The position numbers and the translations under genes were made by a program. Positions 22,876 to 33,184 of a DNA stretch of 64,000 bases are shown here, piece after piece. The notes beneath the pieces were generated by a model. The model was not told where the DNA came from. It did no database searches and worked only from the letters and a program-made list of their open reading frames with translations. Location: positions 124,001-188,000 of the forward strand of contig CAVMBE010000015.1 of NCBI GenBank assembly GCA_963674455.1. Reading direction: 5' to 3'. Positions within the stretch are counted from its first letter, which is position 1. Each line of letters starts with the position of its first letter. Origin of the DNA: Lecanosticta acicola. Taxonomy: Eukaryota; Ascomycota; Dothideomycetes; Mycosphaerellales; Mycosphaerellaceae.

Positions 22876-23447
22876 TTCTGTATTGTGCGGTTTCCCGTTG
22901 CGTCAGCTGGCTTAAGCCCCAAGCTTCTGATTCCGGGGTCCGTGCGTCCTGTCTCCTCCATCCAGCGCGTTTTGCTTGACCTATGTCGATGAATTTAAGC
23001 AGATCGATCTCGGCCAATATGTTCACTGTTGATTGAGTAGTGAAAGTAGCAAGAGATCGGTGCAGAACTTTATTATCCTGTGCATGTTGGGGGCTTTCGA
23101 CCTTTACTGCGATGATTCGATCCTGAACCATATAGGAGACCCCAGACACTGGCCTATCCTCTTTCAGCGAGGTCTTTCTTGACGGCAATGCGTATGCCTT
23201 AGATGCGCATGGAGACTTGAATGGTTTCAGAATGAGACATCTGCGACTGTGTCAGTCTGGGGTCCGTAATGAAACAGTGCTCTTGGATCTATTCCCGATG
23301 TCGATGTCAAATACATGCGGGAGTCGCTTCAGTGTCTATCAAAACCGCATAGTTGCCGTTTGGGGATTTCGTTTGCAGGCTCTGAGCAAGCTGGCCCGCC
23401 ACACCTCCTCCGCATTCGATGATCGCCGTATTTTTATTGCTTGCTAG
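22826..23447 (-). pseudogene. Relic of an FAD/NAD-binding oxidoreductase (AIF-like)
   Basis: On the minus strand, 23447 down to ~23307 reads NKNTAIIECGGGVAGQLAQ followed by YAVLIDTEA: the beta-alpha-beta start of a Rossmann fold, with GxGxxG-type GGGVAG and an acidic residue ending the second strand. The frame then stops (TGA after TPACI). A second open stretch, about 23188-22826, reads GVSYMVQDRIIAVKVES, similar to the later part of AIF-like oxidoreductases. No splice signals join the two, and the rest of a ~370-residue enzyme is missing. The downstream end runs into the TA-rich island. I read it as a truncated, decayed copy; the family call is tentative. Confidence 0.4.
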
Positions 23448-23500
23448 CAGTCGATGTCGCCTGTCATGGTCATACGTTTCATCCCTACCGCGAAACCAGA

Positions 23501-24320
23501 TCATCTTCTCTCCGGCCAAACACCATCCTCTAGAAGCTCAACGAGCTCATCAAGTCGACTGACGGCAACATCGGTCCTTGCATCGTCCACCAGATCCTCT
23601 TTCCCTTCACTCTTCAGCAGAACGGTCAGCGCCCCCGCGCTTCGGCCAGCGGCCATGTCGTCCTCCGAGTCTCCAACCATAATCAAGGGCAACGGAAGAG
23701 GCGATGCCGGAACTTCTGCAGACTCCACGATACCCCAAGCATGAGCGATGTGCAGAATTCCGTGCGGAGAGGGCTTCGGGGGCTTGAAGTCCCTCGTGAT
23801 GACCGGCGCAAAAGGGTTCAGATGGCTCGGAACGTGGTTCTGGAGGAGATGGCTGACCGGCGCGCTGCGTATCGTCAGCGATCAGCTTTCGTGGATATGC
23901 GGTGCCACAGACTCGAAATTCCTCGTGCAGATCCCCTTTCGAATCCCATTCCGGTCCAAAAACTCCATCAACGTCACTAGCCCAGCCTGGGGGACTTGCT
24001 TCGCCATCGCCGTCCGCTCAATATCTTGCACTTTCGCAAAAGCCTCCGTCTGTTCAGGTTCTGACAGAGCGTGGATATGATCCAGAATATCGACTTGTTT
24101 GGAGATGCCCAGCGCGGCTCTCATTTCTCCGAACATGTAGTTCTGCGGTTCGCCTTCCTCAGATGGTAAGCCAAAGCCACTGAAACTCGCGAAATCTCTC
24201 AGACATACATAATGTACCATCCATATCGAAGACTACACCCTTTAACTGCATTCTTCCATCTCCAATGCCGAGGGCTTTCCCGATGGGAGCGAAGCCCGGG
24301 TGGCGGGAAGGTTGACTCAT
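23501..24320 (-). CDS. HAD-superfamily phosphatase/hydrolase
   Basis: Exons 24320-24209, 24153-23913 and 23864-23501 (introns of 55 and 48 bases; the second has a CGCTGACG branch) give 238 residues with every phase consistent. Motif I is FDMDGTLC, with nucleophile Asp32 and general acid Asp34; motif IV is GDSEDDM (Asp183 region); KPPKPSP supplies the motif III lysine. A helical cap domain lies between motifs I and III. Intron 1 falls inside the Cys codon right after DGTL, and splicing gives the family-like DGTLCEPQNYMF. The donor of intron 2 is GTCTGT, slightly unusual, but it yields NFDAPVSHLL, typical of these proteins. Substrate unknown; small phosphorylated metabolites are usual for the group. 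Confidence 0.88.
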
Positions 24321-24996
24321 CGCAGCAGAGAAGTAACAACGTCGATGTGTTAGTATCTTGTACAGATAGGGAGCATTTCTTAATAGTTGCGTTGGAGATA
24401 GAATATGCATTGATTGGGAAGGATGTGTAACCCAAAAGCAGGTGCAGTCGAGATAGGCAATGCAAGGATGTACGAGGCCGCATGCATAAAACTTTGTACG
24501 CGCTAAATTGTGCAATAATGCAAACACAATACTGTTATATGTATTTGGGGACTGACTTACTTATGCTTAAGACATACCAAGTGACAGAAACTGCAGTTGA
24601 GCGATTGCTTCTAATACGCTAGAGAACCGTGTTTGATAATTAGAACAAAAAGTCTGCAGAAACCGCCGTGACGAAGAAATGAAGCCGGGTTGCGATAGTA
24701 GATCTGCACAAGACTTACACTGGCTGAATTGAAGGAGAGGTTGATTTGAACGTTTATAAATTCTGCCTGGCAGGGCATCGTTTGCAATATCAGTACACTC
24801 CATGCTTTGATCGAGGCACGGCAAACGGCAGTGGTATCTCAAAGGAGCGCGAGGTCGCCAAAGCGCCAGATGATGGTGATAAAAGTACATAATGTAGTCA
24901 GTCCGCTGTGGTGTGTAATTTTTGTTGAACCCCATGCCCGAACGCCGAAGGCTAATCACTCGAATGACCGTCGGTGTAACCTTTCCCCAGGATGTG
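24321..24996. other. Intergenic, upstream of the HAD gene
   Basis: 676 bp between ORM (3' end) and the HAD phosphatase start, both minus. No gene or repeat seen. Confidence 0.5.
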
Positions 24997-25703
24997 CTAC
25001 CTGTCCGGTAGCTCCGGTTCGGGATTGAGAAAAGCAAATCGCATGCGGTGTAGCTATACGGAGTCAGCAGTTGTTCAGCTCATGGGTCATGCTTCAAAGC
25101 TCACCGCTGGTAACTTGGGCACAACAACAGCGAGTGTCGCCAAGAAGTTGATCATGAAGTACGCCAGGTCGTAATGTGTGTAATGTGTGCTAACCAGGAA
25201 TAGACATATCGGCACTGCCAGAAGGAATTTCTTGGCCGGCGTATATTGATCTTCATTGTCGATTTGCTCCCACATGTTGAGGTTGTCGTAAGCCCCGGCG
25301 TTGAATTCGAACGGGATGCCCCGGACCCAGTGGAACATCAGGTAGGAGCCGAACATGTACGTCGTGTTGACCAGTGTCCATGAAGTCTCTTGTGTGATGG
25401 ATGGAATGATGTCGTAGACAATCTTGAGGAGGAGGATGAGAATAATGTGAATCATCCATGCGCCTACTCATTCCGGTATCAGCTCACGTGCTCTTATCAA
25501 ACTTTCACATGCTATCCCTTCACCGGCACCTAGCTCTTCGAGATACGGGACTGCTTACCCTTTGCGTTGACCCATTGCGCGTTCAGGTTCGGGAGTACGG
25601 CCTGGTCACTCTGTTGTTCCAGGCTCTCCGGTGGCTCCTGGTACATCAGGCTACTACTCCTCCGCCGCCTCGGGTTGTCCCTGTTCTTGGTGTTATTGCT
25701 CAT
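24997..25703 (-). CDS. ORM1: ORM family regulator of serine palmitoyltransferase
   Basis: ER membrane protein that restrains sphingolipid synthesis by binding serine palmitoyltransferase. Exons 25703-25559, 25463-25105 and 25053-24997 give 186 residues. Exon 3 is only 18 codons plus stop and supplies the conserved LHRMRFAFLNP tail; without it the frame would run into GTGAGC and a false end. The core is typical: LNAQWVNAKGAW, then hydrophobic helices IILILLLKIVYDIIP, TTYMFGSYLMFHWVRGIPF, FLLAVPICLFLV and YFMINFLATLAVVVPKLP. The N-terminus has RRRRSSSLMY, resembling the Ypk1-phosphorylated Ser cluster of yeast Orm1/2, so control by phosphorylation is likely. The first ATG with this context is at 25703. 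Confidence 0.95.
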
Positions 25704-26844
25704 CTTGCGCTCGGCCGACTGTACGCAGAGCGGCGGAGCAGTATTCACCCTGTCGGCGAAGGTGATGCCGCTGCGTTGGAGAATTGTGGAAGACAGTTTG
25801 GCGGTGTTGGTCCCGGCTTGACGTTGGGCCCGGGGTTTATCGTGTGAGGGTAGAAATAGAAAGTTGGGCGCCAGATTGGCGGTGTCTGAGACCGTGATGC
25901 AGTTTGTGTACGTGGTGGCTGCAGCCGAGTCGTCTCGATTGGGAAAGAGAGGGAAGAGACGAGGTGAAGTGGTTCGAATTGAGAGCTCGTGTCCTCTTCT
26001 TTGTCCGGTGCTCGTGATGCCGGCGTTGGCCCTTGCGTTTGGCCGGAGCTCTTGGCCGCGGCGCGATGTCGAGGAAAGAGGCAAAGAGAACCAGTCGCGC
26101 GTGAGGTGTGGTGGGAAGAAGACAGAATCGGGAATGGAATGGATCAAGGTAGCCCAGGAAGATGGATGTGCAGCAGACGCAAGCAAAGCACCAGTCGGTG
26201 GAGATTCATCAAGCACCAAGCCAAGGGTCAGAAGTTACGTCGCCGGAAATCGGCCCGAGCCCGCCAAGTGAACGTTCGATTCTAGAAGCTTTTGCCTCTC
26301 CTTTGCCCCCACTCTCTTCTATTTCAGTCATCAATGGCTTCCTACTCGTAATCAGAAACGGCATCAGAAGGACATCAGCAACGATCACAAACATGAGAGA
26401 CGCACATTGCCCCGCACCAGGCTGTGCAGTACACGTCAGTAGCTACTCTCCCATCAGCTTACGCCAGGCCTTTCCACCACGCCAGCGAGAACTTCATTCA
26501 GGCTATCATGGAGAAATGCAACGTCCTCTACCCCCAATGGCCTCGTGAAAGCTGCTGCCTTACGAGAAAGGCTAGGAAGCCTTGAGGGATTTTGGAACGG
26601 ATGCGTTGTTCCGATTGCTGTCAAATACGCAGCGTTGTGCATCTCATCGAGAGGAACATCCCCGTACCAAATCCGAAACATTGTGAGACGGCATTGGCCT
26701 TTCCAAGCCACTCTGCCACTCTGCCACTCTACTGCCCTATCAAATCTACCGATTATGCCAGATCTATCCTCCCCAAGAGCTTTGGCGGATGAAGGCTGAT
26801 ATCCTAACATGCCAGCACTACAGCCACCGGCGAGCGTCACGGGA
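25704..26844. other. Intergenic, 1.1 kb
   Basis: ORM upstream region followed by the 3' side of the epimerase gene. Open frames here lack protein-like composition. No gene supported. Confidence 0.5.
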
Positions 26845-27684
26845 CTATTCTTCCTCACGATGCTCCCATTTGAGGATTTCACGTGCCTTCATGGTCGTCC
26901 AGAACGCATTGTTTCCTTCCATCCCGGCTCGAATCTCTGCCTTCGGATAATGTTCCCTCGCCAGCTCCGATGAGGAAACCGACTGTGTTGTCGTGGGAGC
27001 GACGATGTTGAAGATTTCGGCTCCTTCAAAATTGTCTGCGTTCTCGACAGCCTGCATGCAAGCTCTGGCTGTTGCCTCCGGACTGACCCAGCCCCAAAGC
27101 TGTTTCAGGGCAGTCTCCGGATCCTTTTGGTGCTCATCCTGCACTTTCTGCCGCGGCGCGACCTGATGTATGCGCAAGCAAGCGATCTTCACGAACGGGA
27201 ACCAGCGGACGAAGGCCCTCGCCTGCGTCTCGGCTTCTTGCTTGGCCAGAGCATACGAGTCTGTTGGCCTCTGGGCATAGTCTTCGTCAATCGGGAAGTA
27301 GTCAAACTCATTCGGCTGGTTGGAGAATGCGAGTCCGATGGCATTCACAGATGAGGCGTAGCAGATCCGTTTGATGCCTAGTTCTGCAGCGGCACGGAAT
27401 CCATTAAAGGCGGCATTGACGTTACTGCTGTGCACCAGAGAGTCTTCCTTGTCCACCGGATTTGGAATCGCAGCAAGGTGGATGACTGCGTCGGCACCTT
27501 TGAACGCCTTCACTGTCTCTTCGTAGCTTCCGGAGATATCGGCGGTTCGTTTCTCATTGAACGGATGGTCATTGGCGTCCCGCTCCGTGCGATCTATTTC
27601 AATGATGTCCCAGTTGTGCTTTGCGGCAAGCTTGACGACCTCCTGGCCGACTGATCCATGCGCTCCAGTCACCGCGACTCTCAT
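26845..27684 (-). CDS. NAD-dependent epimerase/dehydratase (extended SDR)
   Basis: Single exon, 279 residues. The N-terminus MRVAVTGAHGSVGQEV is the extended-SDR nucleotide-binding motif GxxGxxG, with Asp36 region (IIEIDRTERD) and TADISG for the adenine pocket. VIHLAAIPNP follows, then the catalytic SSVNAIG Ser segment and Tyr/Lys in SYALAKQE. The pattern resembles uronate dehydrogenase or UDP-sugar epimerase-like proteins, but the substrate cannot be told. It is divergent from the amidase at 28308, with ~620 bp shared upstream, so co-regulation is possible but not shown. Confidence 0.9.
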   Translation of the reverse strand: MRVAVTGAHGSVGQEVVKLAAKHNWDIIEIDRTERDANDHPFNEKRTADISGSYEETVKAFKGADAVIHLAAIPNPVDKEDSLVHSSNVNAAFNGFRAAAELGIKRICYASSVNAIGLAFSNQPNEFDYFPIDEDYAQRPTDSYALAKQEAETQARAFVRWFPFVKIACLRIHQVAPRQKVQDEHQKDPETALKQLWGWVSPEATARACMQAVENADNFEGAEIFNIVAPTTTQSVSSSELAREHYPKAEIRAGMEGNNAFWTTMKAREILKWEHREEE

Positions 27685-28307
27685 GATGGGCCGATCTCAA
27701 TGCGTGAGGCTCGAGGGCGTAGCAGAGATGCTGAAATGTTTCTTCCTTGAGCAATGCATGATATGGAGTAACGAACAGAGGAACATGTGACGTTCCAGTG
27801 ACGAGCGACCCAAAATCATCAAATGCACCTACCTATCCCTTGGTAGCAACTTGTTCAATGCTCTGCCAATCAATCATCTCTCCCTCGCGAGTCATGTCTG
27901 TTCTTGTTCTCGAGCGCACCTGTGGAACCCCGGGCAAGCGCGGCGTGTGTTACCAGTGGGAAGGCGATAGGGCGCTGGCTGTTTTGAGGCTGCAATGAGA
28001 GCTTCAGCTCGACTTCTGTCAGCATGTTGCGCGATCGAGCTTGACGAAGTACCGAAGAGAGAAAGCGACATGCCAAAGAAAACATCTACGTCCTAACAAC
28101 ATAGGTGGAATGTTGTTTTGTGGCGTCCTAAACGGGCAGCTGCGGCCGGTCGCATGTCTATCTCGGCCAGGAAGCACGGCGTCTACAACCCCGCTATCGT
28201 TGATGGCCCTCTCACCTGTCCCTCCTATTGAAAACAGCATTGAAGCCGACGAGGAGCTGTAGAGGGCAATTTCAGATCGCTCTTCGGGGCGAGTGCGGTA
28301 CATCATC
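27685..28307. promoter_or_regulatory. Divergent upstream region, epimerase / amidase
   Basis: 623 bp between the divergent epimerase and amidase genes. No gene seen. No specific site is claimed. Confidence 0.45.
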
Positions 28308-30134
28308 ATGGTTCCTCCCTTCGATTACTTCGAGCATCGTGCGGCATGGTACGGCATAATATCCCATCTTAACCCCGACCAGGGTCCCACTGCATCCCAC
28401 CACGCTTTGCCCGACTACACAGAGAGGATTGAGCTAACCGTTGATTTCTCATGCTGCAGTAAACGAAAGCAAGATGAACGCGCCGTTCGCATCGCCAGCC
28501 TACCGAAGGACTATCACCATTCTCTATCGCCCACTGAGAGATCCATTCTGAACGAACCGATTGATCAGCTTGTGCAGGACGTACAGAACAACAAGACCAA
28601 TGCCGTCGATGTACTACAGGCGTATGGCAAGGCTGCTGTCAAGGCACAAGAGGAGACAAATTGCGTGACGGAGGTCATGATCAAAGAAGCACAAACATGG
28701 ATCGAGAATGGTGATATCAACCTCAAAGGTCCATTGGCTGGTTTACCCGTGAGCTTGAAAGACAGCATCCAAGTTGGAGGCTTCGATACGAGCGTTGGAT
28801 ACTCGGTGAATACCGGCAAGCCTGCTCTGCAAGATGGCGCGATTGTTCGCATGCTCAAGGATGCTGGAGCTGTGCCGTTCGTCAAGACCGCACTGCCGGT
28901 TACGCTGTTGAGCTTCGAGAGCTTCAATGATGTTTGGGGAAGATGTCTGAATCCGCATAGCAAGGGCTACTCCCCAGGAGGGAGCACAGGTGGTGAAGGA
29001 GCTATTCTGGCATTTGGAGGTAGCAGGATAGGCATTGGATCCGATGTCGCTGGTTCCGTTCGTGCTCCTGCTCATTACTCGGGCTGCTACAGTGTTCGCT
29101 GCAGCACTGGTCGATGGCCGAAGCTCGGAGTCAACACATCGATGCCTGGCCAGGAGGGCATTCCGTCGGTCTTCTCGCCAATGGCACGTACGCTTATGGA
29201 TTTGAGTTACTTCACCCGATCTTTCATACAGATGCAGCCTTGGAAACACGATCCATCCGTCCACCCCATTCCGTGGAGAGCTGACATTGAGAACGATTTC
29301 TCTGGGAGGAAACTCAAAGTCGGTGTCATGAGAACGGATGAAGTTGTTGACCCAGCACCTGCCTGCGTTCGCGCGTTGGATATGGCTGTCTCTGCTCTCA
29401 AGGCTCAAGGTCACGAAGTCTTCGATGTCACACCTCCTAATCCCTACGAAGCTATGGTCATCGCTAGCAATCTTCTCAATGCTGATGGTACCAGAATGTT
29501 CCGCTCGTATTTCCGCACCGGCGAGTCTGATGACCCTGGTGCTCGCGAGTTTGGCCGCTACATGAGACTCCCGCGATGGATCAAGTGGTTCTACTGGATG
29601 TACGTAAGATACGTCAAGCGCGACGCTATCTGGGCTGGCCTACTGGAACATTGGCACGAGAAGACTGCTCTTGAGAATTGGCAGTGGGTCGCCAAGCGGG
29701 AAGTTTACAAGGCCAAATTCTTCGAATGGTGGAACAGTTTCGGATCTTTTGGCGATGGTATGGATGTGATGATCACACCACCCAACGCAACCCCGGCTGT
29801 CCCTCATAACGGTATGAAGGATGCTGCTGCTTCTTGCGGATACACCTTCCTCTTCAACTTACTGGACTACACCTGTGGAATCATGCCCATCACGCATGTG
29901 GACCCCAGTAAGGATATGCTGCCGCAGAGTGTGAAGGTATCGAAGATGAATGGTGTCGCAAGAGGTGCTTACAAGCACTACGATGCGGTAAAGATGGCTG
30001 GGCTGCCGGTCGCTGTGCAAGTCGTTGGGAGACGATTGGAGGAGGAGAAGGTTCTTGCTGTCATGAAGAGGATTGAGGATGCGCTTGAGGCGAAGGGCGA
30101 GAAGTATAAGTTGCTGGAGGTGCCGGATGTTTGA
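28308..30134 (+). CDS. Amidase-signature hydrolase (acetamidase/FAAH-like)
   Basis: Hydrolyses carboxamides. Exons 28308-28348 and 28460-30134 (111-base intron, branch GAGCTAACC, acceptor ATGCTGCAG) give 571 residues beginning MVPPFDYFEH, a start shared by fungal amidases. The Ser-cisSer-Lys triad is complete: Lys114 (PVSLKDS), Ser189 (GGSTGGEG) and Ser213 (SDVAGSVRAP), with the usual spacings of 75 and 24. The rest matches fungal acetamidase-like enzymes (WKHDPSVHPIPW, TPPNATPAVPH, VVGRRLEEEKVLAVM). The intron length is a multiple of three and contains no stop, so an unspliced reading is also open; the branch point and family start favour splicing. Confidence 0.92.
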   Translation: MVPPFDYFEHRAAWYGIISHLNPDQGPTASHHALPDYTERIELTVDFSCCSKRKQDERAVRIASLPKDYHHSLSPTERSILNEPIDQLVQDVQNNKTNAVDVLQAYGKAAVKAQEETNCVTEVMIKEAQTWIENGDINLKGPLAGLPVSLKDSIQVGGFDTSVGYSVNTGKPALQDGAIVRMLKDAGAVPFVKTALPVTLLSFESFNDVWGRCLNPHSKGYSPGGSTGGEGAILAFGGSRIGIGSDVAGSVRAPAHYSGCYSVRCSTGRWPKLGVNTSMPGQEGIPSVFSPMARTLMDLSYFTRSFIQMQPWKHDPSVHPIPWRADIENDFSGRKLKVGVMRTDEVVDPAPACVRALDMAVSALKAQGHEVFDVTPPNPYEAMVIASNLLNADGTRMFRSYFRTGESDDPGAREFGRYMRLPRWIKWFYWMYVRYVKRDAIWAGLLEHWHEKTALENWQWVAKREVYKAKFFEWWNSFGSFGDGMDVMITPPNATPAVPHNGMKDAAASCGYTFLFNLLDYTCGIMPITHVDPSKDMLPQSVKVSKMNGVARGAYKHYDAVKMAGLPVAVQVVGRRLEEEKVLAVMKRIEDALEAKGEKYKLLEVPDV

Positions 30135-31552
30135 GAGAGCAAGGTGTTGTGTTGCGTTGCGTATGACTGACTATTAGCGCGGCGTATCGCATTGCATCGC
30201 GAAAGTCTAGCATTGCTGAGCCCGTCTCCTCGCTGATTTCCTCGATGAGTGGTCTTCCAGCAAGCATCGTGGCGGAGGTCCGCGGAATATATGCACACGA
30301 GATGCAGCGAGCTGTCTGCTCATATACGTTGCTCAAGACTACAATCTCGTCATTGATTTATGACATGCAGCCAGCATTCAACCGTCAAATCGTTGTCCAG
30401 GCCAAAGAGACAAGGATCTCTCACCATCTCAGGGCCAAGTGGACGCCTCATGCTAACTCCGAGGTTTCACAAGAAGAGCCACAGTGTCAGCGGCCGCTCA
30501 TGGAGAAGAAGGTGTGTGGTAGGCGCCTCCCGACTGTGTGCCCACTTCACACCTTCATTTGGCGCTGGATATATGCCCTCATCGCCTCCTCCTTCTGCAC
30601 GATCGAGAGGAGGATGCCGCCGTAACCTGATGCGGTATGCAGAGCAAATCTCGTAGCCATAGCGAAATGCGCCACGGACAAATACGGCATTGTAGCTGAT
30701 CGCGTTGCTCTGACTGCCAACGCGGGTCGTCCTATACGCTCTTTGCGCTGGTCGTCTACCGAGTGTGCTTTCCACGAACGGCAACCGCGATTATAAATTC
30801 AGGCCACTCAATCTGCTGAATGTTGCCTAAGGTAAGTCCAGGGCATCAGGCTGACTCTTGCTCCCTACAGCGCAATGGCGAGGACTCAGTTCCGTCGGCG
30901 AAACTTTCCGGCGGCGAGAGCAACGACTACGATTGCAACGGTAAGCAGCCTCCGAGTTCTCTCCCGTCGCCCAATCTCTTTCACAAAATGAAGTCCTGCC
31001 CAGCTTTGATCGACCTTTTTGCGAAGCTAGCAACTTCGTTCTACGGCAACATTACTCTTGTGCAAGGGCTGTCCAGTCCTTCACGTCGCCATGCCTGCAC
31101 TACAGGCTGTAATGCACTCACTTGCCGAGATGCCAACCTCTGGCCAGCCTCCCAATTGAATGGAAGCATGTTACATCCACCTCGTCGCACGGCATAACGG
31201 GCATGTCGCGTAGCAACCGTCGCCGGATCAGAGCAGCGATCTTAGCCCTTCTTAGCGTCTCGCATCCTTGTTCACCCCAGCTACTCCGCACGTGGAGGGA
31301 ATGGGGCTAAACCTTGCGAGGCAATCCGGGTGACTTGGCCTCCACTTTCCGCCGTATATTCACGGCTCACGAGGAGCGCTGTTGGTTCCTGCATTGTGGC
31401 TTCGTGTGAGCTTATAAGAACGCGGTGAGGCAATATACGGAGCCACGAGGTCCAGCTGAACAGAGTTTCTTCCCTTGCTCTTTCTCCGACTTTCCGACTC
31501 TCTTCTCCCTCCACCACGACAAGCTGAACTCGAGAAGGACAAGATCAAAACA
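30135..31552. other. Intergenic, 1.4 kb
   Basis: Between the amidase and aldose epimerase genes, both plus. The last ~100 bp before 31553 is pyrimidine-rich. No gene supported. Confidence 0.5.
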
Positions 31553-32868
31553 ATGCTGTCTTCTGTCGCCACGCTGCTGTTGGCAGCTACAACACTCGTG
31601 TCTGCGCAGTCGGACTATGGTGGATCGTCGAATGCCTCGTCAGCTTACCCGCCATTCTCTGGAGACCCATTCCAGAAGTACACCTTGAGCGCGAAGGGCA
31701 TCAATGCCTCGTTCATCCCGTACGGCGCGCGTTTGACCAACTTGTTCGTCAACGACAAGAACGGCATGCCTCAAGATGTCGCGGTTGGGTACGACAACGG
31801 GAATCGATACCTCCAGGACACCGAAACCAACCACACCTACTTCGGCGCTGTTGTCGGACGATATGCGAATAGGTAAGATGACTCTCTGCTAGGCATTCAA
31901 GGACTCGGTGCTGACTCGAGCTTTGCAGAATCAAGAATGGCACTTTCACGATTGATGGCCAGACCTCGCACATCCCAACGAACGAACACGGCGGCGCGAA
32001 CACTCTGCACGGTGGAAATGTCGGATACGACCAGGCGAACTGGACTGTCGTTTCGCACACCACCAACAGCATCACCTTCTCGTTCTACGACCAGCACATG
32101 AGCGGCTTCCCCGGAGATGTCTTGAACGTGGCATCATACACCTTGACAGATGACCAGGCCTTCATCTCCCGCCTTGTCTCGATTCCGGTCAACGAGGCGA
32201 CCCCGATCATGCTCGCGAACCACATCTACTGGAACCTGGGCGCGTTTGTTACTCAGGACGCGAAGACGATCTTGAATGACACCCTGTACATGCCATACGC
32301 AGACCGATACATCCAGACCGATGGCATTCTTGTGCCAAATGGAAGCATCGCGTTGACGAATGGCACTGCACTCGACTTCACCAAGCCAACCAAGCTCGGT
32401 CCCAATCTCATGAAGGCGACCGACTTCTGCGGCACCGGTTGCACAGGTATCGACAATGCTTTCATCCTTGATCGCTCACCGTACGCTGCACCCCGTGATC
32501 CAGGGCTTAAGGTTCTGCAACTTTCCTCTCCAGTCACCGGAATCCAGATGGATCTTGAGACGAACCAAGGCGGTCTGCAGATCTACTCTTGCGTCGGCCA
32601 GAATGGAACGATTCCCGTCAAGCAGAGCCAGCAGCACATCCAGGGCAACACGACTTATGTCGAGAAGTTTGGTTGCATTGTCATTGAGACACAAAACGTA
32701 AGTAGAGCTGGACATGCGGTCTTCGGTAGAGATGAGTACTGACAGGCATCGCAGTGGGTTGCCGGCATCGACTACCCTCAATGGGGACGCAATGCATACC
32801 AGATCTTCTCCCCGACGACCGAGCCGGCGGTGAACTACCAGCGATACCAGTTCAGCATTGCAAAGTAA
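31553..32868 (+). CDS. Secreted aldose 1-epimerase (mutarotase)
   Basis: Interconverts alpha and beta anomers of sugars such as glucose or galactose. Exons 31553-31872, 31929-32697 and 32755-32868 (introns of 56 and 57 bases) give 400 residues. The N-terminus is a signal peptide (MLSSVATLLLAATTLVSA, cleaved near residue 19), so it acts outside the cell or in the wall. Family motifs: GARLTNLFV, VVGRYANRI, HGGANTLHGG, ANHIYWNLG (general-acid His region) and CIVIETQNWVAG, where intron 2 splits the motif holding the catalytic Glu. Many Asn-x-Ser/Thr sites suggest glycosylation. Confidence 0.93.
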
Positions 32869-33184
32869 GACAAACGAAGACTCGATGAGATGATGAGAGT
32901 TGAGTGACCATTTGTATGTGGGACATGCGAATTGTAAATACCACATCATGATAGGACAGAAATTGAAGTGAAGTAGCGGCCACGGCATCCGATCTTGGGC
33001 TTTCACCGCCTTGCTACTTTTGGCAGTCAAGTGACTTAGCGCGGGCAGAATCGCTAGCGGCATGCTTATGTAAGCGTGCTAGTCAACGAGCTCCGAACTT
33101 CGAGTTCCTTCCTGTCTTTCTCCACAACCTCGACTCCAACCCACCACACTTCACCCAACAACGTGCGCGCCCAACACCGACGAC
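32869..33184. other. Intergenic, 316 bp
   Basis: 3' region of the aldose epimerase gene and 5' region of the zinc-finger gene. The last 100 bases are C/A-rich, as in fungal leaders. Nothing else seen. Confidence 0.5.
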
